Assembly: GCA_947254205.1 (NCBI GenBank)
Contig: CAMYCE010000013.1
Span: forward strand, 1-30,440
Direction of reading: 5' to 3'
Origin: an uncultured Prevotellaceae bacterium
GTDB taxonomy: Bacteria > Bacteroidota > Bacteroidia > Bacteroidales > Muribaculaceae
DNA length: 30,440 bases
Shown here: positions 6,022-14,146 of the stretch, one piece after another
Layout: each line of letters starts with the position of its first letter
Position numbering within the stretch: the stretch's first letter is position 1
The notes under the pieces: model-generated
What the model was told of the DNA's origin: nothing
Databases searched by the model: none
The model's input: only the letters and a program-made list of their open reading frames with translations
Position numbers and translations under genes: made by a program

Positions 6022-6804
6022 TCAGTCGCGCATTTTTAAGATATAAAAACACGATGTTGTGAAAAAATTGCGCAAATAAGGGATACTCCCTATCAAGCCC
6101 CAAAGCCTGCGAGGGCGCAAGTGAAATTTAATTTCATAATGGGGGTTGATGAAATAGAGGGTGCGATTCACAATTTCAAAAGGACTTTTCTTGACGATGT
6201 GTTCAAAATGCTCGATTGAACATCGCGTGCGCTTGATGTTGAGCAGTTCTTTGGTACAACTATTGCTTTCCCCCCCCATCTTCAACATTCTGCGATATAT
6301 CGACTTGGGCAATAAATGATAGAAGGGCAGATGCGATAATAGCCTATTGCGGCATATTTGCTGATGCCCGCCAAATGGCATTTGCCATGCAGGGAAAGAC
6401 ATAAACATGAGTCCGCCACTGGCAAGCATATTTTCACACTTGGCTATAAACGACTGTTTGTCGTCGATGTGCTCTATCACATCATGGCAGATAATGAGGT
6501 TGAACTTGTGTTCCAGCTCTTTTAGAAGAAAAACATCACTATCAATGAAATCGCCTTGTGCCTTTTCTTCTTGAAAAAAGCGTGTTGCATCAACGATTCG
6601 TTCTTTGGCCATGTCCACTCCTGTCACTTGGCAACCCATGCGCGAGAAAGGCAACAAGTTGCCTCCATCGCCACAGCCAATTTCAAGAACATTCATGCCT
6701 TGCTCTATTTTGCTATATTCAGCAATATAGGGAATGAAATATTGCTGGCTTGTTATTGCCAACTCATCAAAATATTGTCGTCTGTTTAATTGTCGTTGTT
6801 GCAT
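6022..6804 (-). CDS. Class I SAM-dependent methyltransferase, substrate unknown
   Basis: A 260-residue protein with a Rossmann-type methyltransferase core. Motif I is VLEIGCGDGG at about 39-48, the acidic end of strand 2 is GVDMAKERI, the motif after strand 3 is DFIDSDVF, and motif IV is NLIICHDVIEHI. The DVIEH signature is typical of UbiG/COQ5-like and glycolipid or polysaccharide methyltransferases, but the remainder gives no substrate. ATG 6804 is preferred over an upstream in-frame GTG at 6810. A TAATTTTG promoter element lies 28 bases upstream and the gene is divergent from prfA. An unbroken run of eight G's at codons 176-179 (plus-strand C's 6270-6277) could allow slipped-strand frameshifting. 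The C-terminal 90 residues are basic and lack recognisable motifs. Confidence 0.85.
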   Translation of the reverse strand: MQQRQLNRRQYFDELAITSQQYFIPYIAEYSKIEQGMNVLEIGCGDGGNLLPFSRMGCQVTGVDMAKERIVDATRFFQEEKAQGDFIDSDVFLLKELEHKFNLIICHDVIEHIDDKQSFIAKCENMLASGGLMFMSFPAWQMPFGGHQQICRNRLLSHLPFYHLLPKSIYRRMLKMGGESNSCTKELLNIKRTRCSIEHFEHIVKKSPFEIVNRTLYFINPHYEIKFHLRPRRLWGLIGSIPYLRNFFTTSCFYILKMRD

Positions 6805-6831
6805 AAGCACACATTTATCAGTTCAAGACTA

Positions 6832-6839
6832 CAAAATTA
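6832..6839 (-). promoter_or_regulatory. Promoter -7 element of the methyltransferase
   Basis: Minus-strand TAATTTTG (6839-6832), 28 bases before the ATG at 6804. It is divergent from the prfA promoter about 40 bases away. Confidence 0.45.
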
Positions 6840-6874
6840 CAAAAAACATTGGGCATAAATACAGCTATTTTTAG

Positions 6875-6882
6875 TAAGTTTG
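6875..6882 (+). promoter_or_regulatory. Promoter -7 element of the prfA operon
   Basis: TAAGTTTG at 6875-6882, 41 bases before the prfA ATG. TTGG near 6849 is a poor and slightly distant -33 match. Confidence 0.45.
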
Positions 6883-6922
6883 TGGTCAAAATTCAAATTA
6901 TTTTACAACCACATATTAATAT

Positions 6923-8032
6923 ATGGCAGATTCATCTTTATTGCAAAGACTTGACGGGCTTGATGCCCGGTTTGAGGAAATTAAGACACTCATTACCGAC
7001 CCTGCAGTTATTGCCGACCAGCAACGATATGTAAAACTCACCAAAGAATACAAGCACTTGGAAGACTTGCTCAAGTGTGCCAATCAATATAAAAAACTTG
7101 TGAGCGACATCGAAGATGCCAAGCTCATGCTCGAAACCGAGAGCGACCCCGACCTCAAGGCCATGGCCAAAGAAGAAATTGATGCCAACCAAGCCGAGTT
7201 GCCCAAACTTGAAGAAGAAATCAAGCTCAAACTCGTGCCCGAAGATCCCGAAGACTCTAAAAACGTGGTGCTCGAGATTAGAGGAGGAGCGGGCGGCGAC
7301 GAGGCTTGCCTCTTTGCAGGCGACTTGGCGCGCATGTATCTGCGCTACTGCGAGCGCAAAGGCTGGAAGGTTGAAATGTCGAGTTGTAGCGAGGGTACGG
7401 CCGGAGGCTTTAAAGAGGTGGTGTTCAGCATCACAGGCAATAGCGTGTATGGCACTATGAAATATGAAAGTGGCGTGCATCGTGTGCAACGTGTGCCGGC
7501 TACCGAAACCCAAGGGCGTGTGCACACCAGTGCAGCCTCGGTGGCAGTGTTGCCCGAAGCCGAACCCTTTGAAGTGCACATCAACGAGGGCGAAATTAAG
7601 TGGGACACCTTTCGCAGTAGCGGCGCCGGTGGGCAGAATGTGAACAAGGTGAACTCGGGTGTGAGATTGCGCTACATGTGGACCAATCCCGTGACCAATG
7701 AGCAACAAGAAATTTTGATTGAATGTACCGAAACTCGCGACCAGCCCAAAAACAAAGAGCGTGCTCTTGCTCGATTGCGCACCTTCATCTATGACCATGA
7801 GCATCAAAAATATGTTGACGACATTGCCAGCCGACGCAAAACATTGGTGTCGACCGGTGACCGCTCGGCAAAAATTCGCACCTACAACTATCCGCAAGGG
7901 CGCATCACCGACCATCGCATTGGTTACACCATCTACAACTTGCCCGGATTTATGGACGGTGACATTCAAGACTGCATCGACCAACTCACTGTTGCCGAAA
8001 ATGCCGAGAAATTAAAAGAAGCCGAATTATAG
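6923..8032 (+). CDS. prfA: Peptide chain release factor 1
   Basis: A 369-residue class I release factor that ends translation at UAA and UAG. The GGQ motif that triggers peptidyl-tRNA hydrolysis is at 236-238 (GAGGQNVNKVNSG). The stop-codon reading tripeptide PAT is at 192-194, the RF1 type rather than the RF2 SPF type. The GGAGGDEA segment of domain 2 is intact. Length is slightly above E. coli RF1 (360). The gene has its own promoter in the divergent spacer with the methyltransferase, and the DUF4153 gene follows after 27 bases. prfA next to pyrF is a familiar Bacteroidetes arrangement; here one gene is interposed. Confidence 0.97.
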   Translation: MADSSLLQRLDGLDARFEEIKTLITDPAVIADQQRYVKLTKEYKHLEDLLKCANQYKKLVSDIEDAKLMLETESDPDLKAMAKEEIDANQAELPKLEEEIKLKLVPEDPEDSKNVVLEIRGGAGGDEACLFAGDLARMYLRYCERKGWKVEMSSCSEGTAGGFKEVVFSITGNSVYGTMKYESGVHRVQRVPATETQGRVHTSAASVAVLPEAEPFEVHINEGEIKWDTFRSSGAGGQNVNKVNSGVRLRYMWTNPVTNEQQEILIECTETRDQPKNKERALARLRTFIYDHEHQKYVDDIASRRKTLVSTGDRSAKIRTYNYPQGRITDHRIGYTIYNLPGFMDGDIQDCIDQLTVAENAEKLKEAEL

Positions 8033-8059
8033 CACTCACTCATTCAAATCTTCATCACA

Positions 8060-9772
8060 ATGAGACTTAAATTTTCTCCACAGCAACTCATCAGCAATCT
8101 CTATGATTGTTGCAAGCGATTTCCCATCACCATTGCTTTTTTGGCAGTGCTCTCCACGTTTTTGGTCCTATATAGCCGAAATTCACGTGACTTTACCGAT
8201 AGCATGGCTTTTTTTGTCATCTATTACTCGGCAACAGGAGCATTGCTCTCGCTCTCGCTCAAATTATGGAGCGAGGAGGTGAAAAGCCGATTTCTCAACC
8301 TTGGAGTGCAAGCAGCAACACATGCCATTTGGCTTGCTATTGCCATTTGGCTTGCCAACTCCATTCCCTTTAACCGCGACATTTCACTTCAAATTATCAC
8401 GCCAACAATGCCCGTGGTCATGATTCTATCGCTGTGGCTACTACCCTTTTGGAAAAGCAAAAACGACCTGCCATTGTGGCGTTTCATGGTGCACACCATC
8501 TTTGGGGCTACTGTGAGTGCATTGCTGGGGCTCATATTGTCGCTGTCGCTGTGCTTGCTTTTCAAGTCGTTTGAAATGCTATTTGCTGTTGACATGGAAA
8601 TGCAGACCTACGCCAACATTTGGATAGTGTGCATGACCTTTGTGGCACCTGTAATCTTTTTGCAAACCATTCCTGCGGGTGAGGCCAAGCACAACGAAAC
8701 GGTTTTGTTGCCAAGATTTCAACGTGGAGTTACACGCTACTTGCTACTGCCCATCATTGTAGCCTACCTTGCCACGCTCTATGCCTACACCATTAAAATC
8801 ATTATTGAGTGGCAGTTGCCCAACGGCTGGGTGAGTGCCTTGGTGACGGCTCTCATGGCAGCGATGTTGCTTTTTATCTTCAGCATCTACCCCACTCGTC
8901 ACGAAGAAGGAGAAAAATTCAACAAAAAACTCTTGCGCTGGTTGCCCATCATGGTATTACCCCTGCTGGCACTCATGAGCATTGGAGTGGCTCGACGCTT
9001 GAACGACTATGGCATCACCATAGCACGTCTCTATTTGGTGATATTCAACGTGTGGTGCTATGCGGTGTGCATTGGGCTATTTCTCACGCGCTCAAAACGA
9101 TTTCGATGGGTGATGGCTTCGTTTGGAGTGGTGCTATTACTCTCGGCAATTGGGCCATGGAGTGTGAGCAATATCACCAAAAACACCATTCTCAATCAGG
9201 TAGAAAAGTCCATTAAAAAGGCCGGCTTCAACAAGTTGCCTCTCGACTCGGCACAATATAAAGCCCTTGCCACAAAAATTGAGCCTGTGGAGATGAAAAA
9301 CCTTGACAGCAAACTTTTGTATTTATACTATAGGTATCGTGAAGGCGGTTGCCGATCTATTATCGACTCAACCGTGATACCTGGCGACTATGCCTATATG
9401 ATTATCGACGCCGATACAGGAAGCAATATTGGCATAATGGAATATTATAGTCCAATCTCCATGCTCCCTAAAATAAATAATTTGCCCAAAGGCTACAACA
9501 AATTCAGTCTAATAAACGAAAATGATATTCCCGTTACTATCAGTGATGACGTTATGACTTTTAAATTGAAATTAGAAAATAAAGTCTATCAATTTAGCAC
9601 ATCACTCCGGCAACTTAAGCACATCTCGTCTGTCGATAGAGCTAAAGAGTCTATGCCTCATTTGGCAATAGAATCGCAAGATAGTGTATTGCTGCTGGTT
9701 GACAGCTATTATCTCTATGCCTATCCTGATATTAAATCCATTGAGATTAGTGGCATTGCATTCATCAAATAA
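8060..9772 (+). CDS. DUF4153 family membrane protein
   Basis: A 570-residue protein. Residues 1 to about 385 are a polytopic membrane domain with roughly ten hydrophobic helices, and residues about 386-570 form a soluble tail. The stretch LMSIGVARRLNDYGITIARL followed by a helix pair and GPWSVSN is characteristic of DUF4153 proteins in Bacteroidetes. Function is unknown. The tail (from KSIKKAGFNKLP) includes YYRYREGGCRS and looks like a mixed alpha/beta extracytoplasmic domain. The DNA for the last 115 or so codons is visibly more A/T-rich than the membrane part. The gene lies between prfA and pyrF with gaps of 27 and 34 bases, so it should be co-transcribed, with no evident functional link to either. 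Confidence 0.8.
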   Translation: MRLKFSPQQLISNLYDCCKRFPITIAFLAVLSTFLVLYSRNSRDFTDSMAFFVIYYSATGALLSLSLKLWSEEVKSRFLNLGVQAATHAIWLAIAIWLANSIPFNRDISLQIITPTMPVVMILSLWLLPFWKSKNDLPLWRFMVHTIFGATVSALLGLILSLSLCLLFKSFEMLFAVDMEMQTYANIWIVCMTFVAPVIFLQTIPAGEAKHNETVLLPRFQRGVTRYLLLPIIVAYLATLYAYTIKIIIEWQLPNGWVSALVTALMAAMLLFIFSIYPTRHEEGEKFNKKLLRWLPIMVLPLLALMSIGVARRLNDYGITIARLYLVIFNVWCYAVCIGLFLTRSKRFRWVMASFGVVLLLSAIGPWSVSNITKNTILNQVEKSIKKAGFNKLPLDSAQYKALATKIEPVEMKNLDSKLLYLYYRYREGGCRSIIDSTVIPGDYAYMIIDADTGSNIGIMEYYSPISMLPKINNLPKGYNKFSLINENDIPVTISDDVMTFKLKLENKVYQFSTSLRQLKHISSVDRAKESMPHLAIESQDSVLLLVDSYYLYAYPDIKSIEISGIAFIK

Positions 9773-9806
9773 AGCCTAATCAACATTTAAAGTCTATATA
9801 ATAACA

Positions 9807-10625
9807 ATGACAAGAGAAGAACTTTTTAACGAAATCAAGAAGAAACAAAGTTTCTTGTGTGTGGGACTTGACCCCGACATCGACAAGATGCCTGTTGCAT
9901 TGCAAGGTGACTTGTTCAAGTTCAACAAAGCCATTATCGATGCGACCGCACAATATGCAGTGGCATTCAAGCCCAACTTGGCATTCTATGAAGTGCAGGG
10001 TGCTCGTGGCGTTGAAGCCTTTGAAAAAACAGTGGCCTATATCAAGGAAAATCACCCCGAAATTTTCATCATTGCCGATGCCAAGCGTGGCGATATTGGC
10101 AACACCAGCAAGATGTATGCCAAGAGTTTCTTTGAGACCATGAATGTTGATGCCCTCACGGTGGCTCCCTACATGGGCGAAGACAGCATCACCCCGTTCT
10201 TGGGCTACGATGGCAAGTGGGTGGTTGTGCTGGCATTGACCTCCAATAAAGGCTCTCTCGACTTTCAGCACATCACCAACCAAGAGGGCACTCCCCTGTT
10301 TAAAACGGTGCTCAAAAAAACACAGCAATGGGGCAATGAGAACAACATGATGTATGTGTGCGGTGCCACGCAAGCCGGCATGTTCACCGAAATCAGGAAA
10401 ATTGCCCCTCGCCACTTCTTGCTTGTGCCTGGCGTGGGTGCACAAGGTGGTAGCCTCGAAGAAGTTGCAAAATATGGCATGACCGACCGGTGTGGGTTGC
10501 TCGTGAACTCATCGCGAGGCATTATTCATGCTTCTCGTGAAGATGATTTTGCCCAAGTTGCCGCTCAAAAAGCACAAGAAATGCAGCAGCAAATGGCCCG
10601 ATTGCTTGCCCCCATTCTCAAGTAG
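9807..10625 (+). CDS. pyrF: Orotidine 5'-phosphate decarboxylase
   Basis: Catalyses OMP to UMP plus CO2, the last step of de novo pyrimidine synthesis, in the cytosol. The 272-residue length and sequence fit the longer type 2 PyrF family found in Bacteroidetes. The catalytic D-x-K-x-x-D motif is DAKRGD at 91-96 (Asp91, Lys93, Asp96). GLDPDIDKMP near the N-terminus and VPGVGAQGG plus VNSSRGI near the C-terminus form the phosphate-binding part of the TIM barrel. It is the last gene of the prfA-DUF4153-pyrF cluster; an imperfect inverted repeat follows 26 bases after the stop. Confidence 0.97.
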   Translation: MTREELFNEIKKKQSFLCVGLDPDIDKMPVALQGDLFKFNKAIIDATAQYAVAFKPNLAFYEVQGARGVEAFEKTVAYIKENHPEIFIIADAKRGDIGNTSKMYAKSFFETMNVDALTVAPYMGEDSITPFLGYDGKWVVVLALTSNKGSLDFQHITNQEGTPLFKTVLKKTQQWGNENNMMYVCGATQAGMFTEIRKIAPRHFLLVPGVGAQGGSLEEVAKYGMTDRCGLLVNSSRGIIHASREDDFAQVAAQKAQEMQQQMARLLAPILK

Positions 10626-10650
10626 CGACCAACCGACTATATTTCAAAAA

Positions 10651-10714
10651 TTAACTCATCTTTCATCTTTTTTGCTTTTAGTTGAAACGCAATTGTAGAA
10701 AAAAGATGGGTTAA
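10651..10714. terminator. Imperfect inverted repeat between pyrF and pgk
   Basis: TTAACTCATCTTT (10651-10663) faces AAAGATGGGTTAA (10702-10714), a 13-base stem with one G-T pair or mismatch and a 38-base loop. A shorter alternative uses CATCTTTTTT at 10664-10673. It may end the pyrF transcript, or act on the pgk promoter that starts just beyond it. Confidence 0.35.
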
Positions 10715-10739
10715 ATTTCGATTTGCCCACATTTTGCAC

Positions 10740-10747
10740 TAACTTTG
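10740..10747 (+). promoter_or_regulatory. Promoter -7 element of pgk
   Basis: TAACTTTG at 10740-10747, with TTTCG about 19 bases upstream as a plausible -33. Transcription near 10754 gives a 40-base A/T-rich leader, typical of highly expressed Bacteroidetes genes. Confidence 0.6.
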
Positions 10748-10793
10748 CAACTTGAAATTTAGAATAAATCAAACATTAAATTAATTAATAAAA

Positions 10794-12044
10794 ATGACAA
10801 ACGTTTCCAATTACAATTTTGCCGGTAAAAAGGCTATCGTGCGTGTCGACTTCAATGTTCCCTTGAACGAACAAGGACAAATCACCGACGACACCCGAAT
10901 TCGTGGTGCCCTGCCCACCTTGAAAAAAATTCTTGCCGATGGTGGCAGCCTCATTTTGATGTCGCACATGGGCAAACCCAAGGGCAAAATTGTTGCAACC
11001 TTGTCGTTGAGCCAAATTGTTGACGCAGTGAGCGAGGCTTTGGGAGTGAAAGTGCAATTTGCCCCCGACTGCGCCAAAGCAAGCGAGGCCGCCGCAGCTC
11101 TCAAGCCCGGCGATGTGCTCCTGCTCGAAAACCTGCGTTACTATGCCGAAGAAGAAGGCAAACCCGTGGGCATCGACAAGGAAGATCCAAAATATGACGA
11201 AGCCAAAAAAGAAATGAAGCAACGGCAGCAAGACTTTGCCAAAACGCTTGCCAGCTATGCCGACTGCTATGTGAACGATGCCTTTGGCACAGCCCACCGC
11301 AAGCATGCCTCTACTGCTGTTATTGCCGACTTCTTTGATGCCGACAACAAAATGGTGGGGCTGCTCATGGAAAAGGAGTTGAATGCCGTCGACAACATTC
11401 TCAACAACATCAACCGCCCCTTCACAGCCATCATGGGAGGCTCAAAGGTGTCGACCAAAATTGGCATCATCGAAAATCTCATGGAAAAGGTGGACAACCT
11501 CATCTTGTGTGGTGGCATGACCTATACTTTCATGAAAGCCCAAGGTGGCAAAATTGGCAACTCGATATGCGAAGACGACAAGTTGCAATTGGCCCTCGAC
11601 ATCATGAAGAAAGCCCAAGAAAAGGGCGTGAACCTGTTGCTTGCCGACGACAGCATCTGTGCCGATGCCTTTAGTGCCGATGCCAACACGCAAGAAGCTC
11701 CATCCAACGATATTCCCGATGGTTGGGAGGGTCTTGACATTGGCCCCAAAACCCAAGCAAAATTTGCCGAAGCCATTAAGAGTGCCAAAACCATTCTTTG
11801 GAATGGCCCAGCCGGCGTGTTTGAATTTGAAAAATTTGCCGTAGGCTCAAAAGTGATTGCCGACTCTATCGTCGAAGCTACTAAGGCTGGTGCATTCTCG
11901 CTCGTGGGCGGTGGCGACTCGGTGGCTTGTGTCAACAAGTTTGGCTATGCCGATCAAGTGTCCTATGTTTCGACTGGTGGCGGTGCCCTACTCGAAGCCA
12001 TTGAAGGCAAAACTCTGCCCGGTGTCGCAGCCATCAAGGGCTAA
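10794..12044 (+). CDS. pgk: Phosphoglycerate kinase
   Basis: Glycolytic enzyme moving phosphate between 1,3-bisphosphoglycerate and ADP in the cytosol. At 416 residues it has the usual size. Visible signatures are RVDFNVPLNE near the N-terminus, MSHMGKPKG (substrate-binding arginine/glycine region), VNDAFGTAHR, GGSKVSTKIG before the hinge, the nucleotide-site segment WNGPAGVFE and the C-terminal GGGDSVA and TGGGALLE. It has its own promoter and a strong terminator, so it is monocistronic. The coding sequence is strongly biased to a few codons, as expected for an abundant protein. Confidence 0.97.
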   Translation: MTNVSNYNFAGKKAIVRVDFNVPLNEQGQITDDTRIRGALPTLKKILADGGSLILMSHMGKPKGKIVATLSLSQIVDAVSEALGVKVQFAPDCAKASEAAAALKPGDVLLLENLRYYAEEEGKPVGIDKEDPKYDEAKKEMKQRQQDFAKTLASYADCYVNDAFGTAHRKHASTAVIADFFDADNKMVGLLMEKELNAVDNILNNINRPFTAIMGGSKVSTKIGIIENLMEKVDNLILCGGMTYTFMKAQGGKIGNSICEDDKLQLALDIMKKAQEKGVNLLLADDSICADAFSADANTQEAPSNDIPDGWEGLDIGPKTQAKFAEAIKSAKTILWNGPAGVFEFEKFAVGSKVIADSIVEATKAGAFSLVGGGDSVACVNKFGYADQVSYVSTGGGALLEAIEGKTLPGVAAIKG

Positions 12045-12067
12045 CACAGCTATTTTTTAACCACACC

Positions 12068-12102
12068 AAAAGGCGATGCTCAACAACAGGGCATCGCCTT
12101 TT
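12068..12102 (+). terminator. Strong pgk terminator
   Basis: AAAAGGCGATGC (12068-12079) pairs perfectly with GCATCGCCTTTT (12091-12102) across an 11-base loop, 23 bases after the stop. The A-rich left arm and T-rich right arm would also stop leftward transcription. Confidence 0.8.
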
Positions 12103-12212
12103 GTGTTAACTCCTGTCACCTTTACTCCTTCCCAAAAACTCCTTTCCATATCCCCTTTTTGATTTAATGCATAGTTTAAGCAAGAAAAATATGATTTTTA
12201 GATATTTCTTGT

Positions 12213-12220
12213 TAACTTTG
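12213..12220 (+). promoter_or_regulatory. Promoter -7 element of mutA-mutB
   Basis: TAACTTTG at 12213-12220. The predicted leader of about 78 bases up to 12305 is strongly A-rich, with an A run at 12253-12263. The 110 bases between the pgk terminator and this box show no gene. Confidence 0.55.
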
Positions 12221-12304
12221 CTGTGATTTGATATTAACTACATAGCAAGGTAAAAAAAAAAAGAAGAATAAAAAAACGTTACTATATATTTACATTTAAA
12301 AGTT

Positions 12305-14140
12305 ATGGCAGAAAAAAGAGAAAAATTGTTCGACGCATTTTCTCCGGTAGACCATGAAACATGGCGTGCCAAAGCCGAAGTTGACTTAAAAGGAGCTGAC
12401 TTTGACAAGAAAATGATTTGGAGAACAAATGAAGGCTTCAATGTTCAACCCCTCTATTTTGATGAGGACATTAAAGACTTCAAAACCATTGATTCGCTTC
12501 CAAGCGAATACCCCTATGTGCGTGGCACAAGAACCGAAAACGACTGGCAAGTGCGTCAAAACATTGATGCCGCCGATGCTCAAGCAGCCAATGCCAAAGC
12601 ACTCGATGTGCTTGACAAAGGCATCACCTCGCTTGGTTTCAACATGCACAAAAATGTTGATAGCCTCGATGTGCTTCTCGAAGGTATCTACACCGATATA
12701 GCCGAAATCAATTTCAATTGCTGCATTGGAAAGGCTGTTGATTTAGCCAAAAATTTGGTAGCCTATCTCGAAAAGAAAGGCACTACCAGCAAGTTTAAAG
12801 GTTCTATCGATTTTAACCCCTACAAGAAAGTTTTCAAGAAAGGACAACCCCTTCCCGAAAATATGGTGACCACAGCAAGCGAATTGCTCAAAATTGCAGC
12901 TCCTGTCAAGGGATTGCGTGTGCTGGGCGTTGACTCGGTGATGCTGTGCAATGCAGGTGCCTTTATCTATCAAGAGTTGGGGTATGCCTTGGCATGGGGC
13001 AACGAATGGATGGCGCAACTCACCGAGGCAGGTTTCAGTGCCGATGAAGTGGCTGGTCGCATTAAGTTTAACATGGGCATCTCAACTGTCTACTTCATGG
13101 AACTTGCCAAATTCCGTGCCGCTCGCATGTTGTGGGCACAAATTGCCAAGCAATATGGTGCAAGCGATGAAGCATGCAAGATGCTGGTGAGTGCCAGCAC
13201 ATCGCGCTTTAGCCAAACCCTCTTTGACCCCTATGTGAACTTGCTGCGCAGCCAAACTCAAGCCATGTCGGCCGCTTTGGCTTCGGTTGACGAAATCGTT
13301 GTGACCCCATTTGATGCTCCCTACAAAGAGAGCGATGAATTTAGCGAACGCATGGCACGCAACCAGCAAATTTTGCTCAAAGAAGAAAGCCATCTCGACA
13401 AGGTTGTTGACCCTGCCGGTGGCTCCTATTATATTGAAGAACTCACCATGTCGCTGGCCAACTCGGCTTGGCAACTCTTCCTCGAAGTTGAAGAGAAAGG
13501 TGGATTCAAGGCCGAAAGCGAGAATTTTGGTGTGACCAATGCCGTGAATGCATCGGCAACAGCGCGTTTTGACAAAGTGGCCAAGCGCAAAGAGCAACTG
13601 CTTGGCACCAACCAATTCCCCAACTTCACCGAAACCAGTGATGGCAAAGAATGCATGGGCGGCTGCTCATGTGGTTGCGGTGGCGAAGCCAATGCTACCA
13701 ACCCCTTGCTCAACACCAAGCGACTGGCAAGCGGATTTGAAGAACTGCGCCTTGCTACCGAGAAAGCCGCCAACACGCCCAAGGTGTTTATGCTCACCAT
13801 AGGCAACTTGGCCATGCGTCTGGCACGTGCACAGTTTAGCGACAACTTCTTTGGCTGTGCAGGCTACAAGCTCATCGACAACAACGGTTTCAAAACTGTT
13901 GAAGAAGGTGTTGAAGCAGCCATTAAAGCCGAGGCCGACATTGTGGTGCTTTGCTCAAGCGATGCCGAGTATCCCGAACTCATTCCCGGCACACTGAAGG
14001 CTCTTAACGGACGCGCCGAGTTTGTGCTCGCAGGCCCAGAGACCGATGAATTTAAAGCCATGGGCGTTACCAACTTTGTGAACGTCCGCACCAACGTGCT
14101 TGGCTCGTTAAAGGCTTTCAACGCTAAACTCTTAAAATAA
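12305..14140 (+). CDS. mutA: Methylmalonyl-CoA mutase small subunit
   Basis: A 611-residue subunit that pairs with MutB to isomerise succinyl-CoA and (R)-methylmalonyl-CoA, the route by which Bacteroidales make propionate. It has the TIM-barrel mutase domain (LVSASTSRFSQTLFDPYVNL, DPAGGSYYIEEL) and a C-terminal flavodoxin-like domain (from about 500). That domain lacks the DxHxxG cobalamin motif, as normal for the non-catalytic subunit. Between the two, residues 450-458 read CMGGCSCGC: Cys450, 454, 456 and 458 followed by two glycines. I do not recall this cluster as a general MutA feature. The stop lies 6 bases before the mutB start, so the pair is translated from one message. Confidence 0.95.
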   Translation: MAEKREKLFDAFSPVDHETWRAKAEVDLKGADFDKKMIWRTNEGFNVQPLYFDEDIKDFKTIDSLPSEYPYVRGTRTENDWQVRQNIDAADAQAANAKALDVLDKGITSLGFNMHKNVDSLDVLLEGIYTDIAEINFNCCIGKAVDLAKNLVAYLEKKGTTSKFKGSIDFNPYKKVFKKGQPLPENMVTTASELLKIAAPVKGLRVLGVDSVMLCNAGAFIYQELGYALAWGNEWMAQLTEAGFSADEVAGRIKFNMGISTVYFMELAKFRAARMLWAQIAKQYGASDEACKMLVSASTSRFSQTLFDPYVNLLRSQTQAMSAALASVDEIVVTPFDAPYKESDEFSERMARNQQILLKEESHLDKVVDPAGGSYYIEELTMSLANSAWQLFLEVEEKGGFKAESENFGVTNAVNASATARFDKVAKRKEQLLGTNQFPNFTETSDGKECMGGCSCGCGGEANATNPLLNTKRLASGFEELRLATEKAANTPKVFMLTIGNLAMRLARAQFSDNFFGCAGYKLIDNNGFKTVEEGVEAAIKAEADIVVLCSSDAEYPELIPGTLKALNGRAEFVLAGPETDEFKAMGVTNFVNVRTNVLGSLKAFNAKLLK

Positions 14141-14146
14141 AGAACA

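Noticed and set aside
6938..7984. A 348-codon open frame on the minus strand opposite prfA
   Set aside because: It mirrors the codon bias of prfA, has no family features, and prfA is certain on the other strand.
9780..10445. A 221-codon minus-strand frame opposite pyrF
   Set aside because: A shadow of a strongly codon-biased gene; rich in His, Cys and Gly with no recognisable motif.
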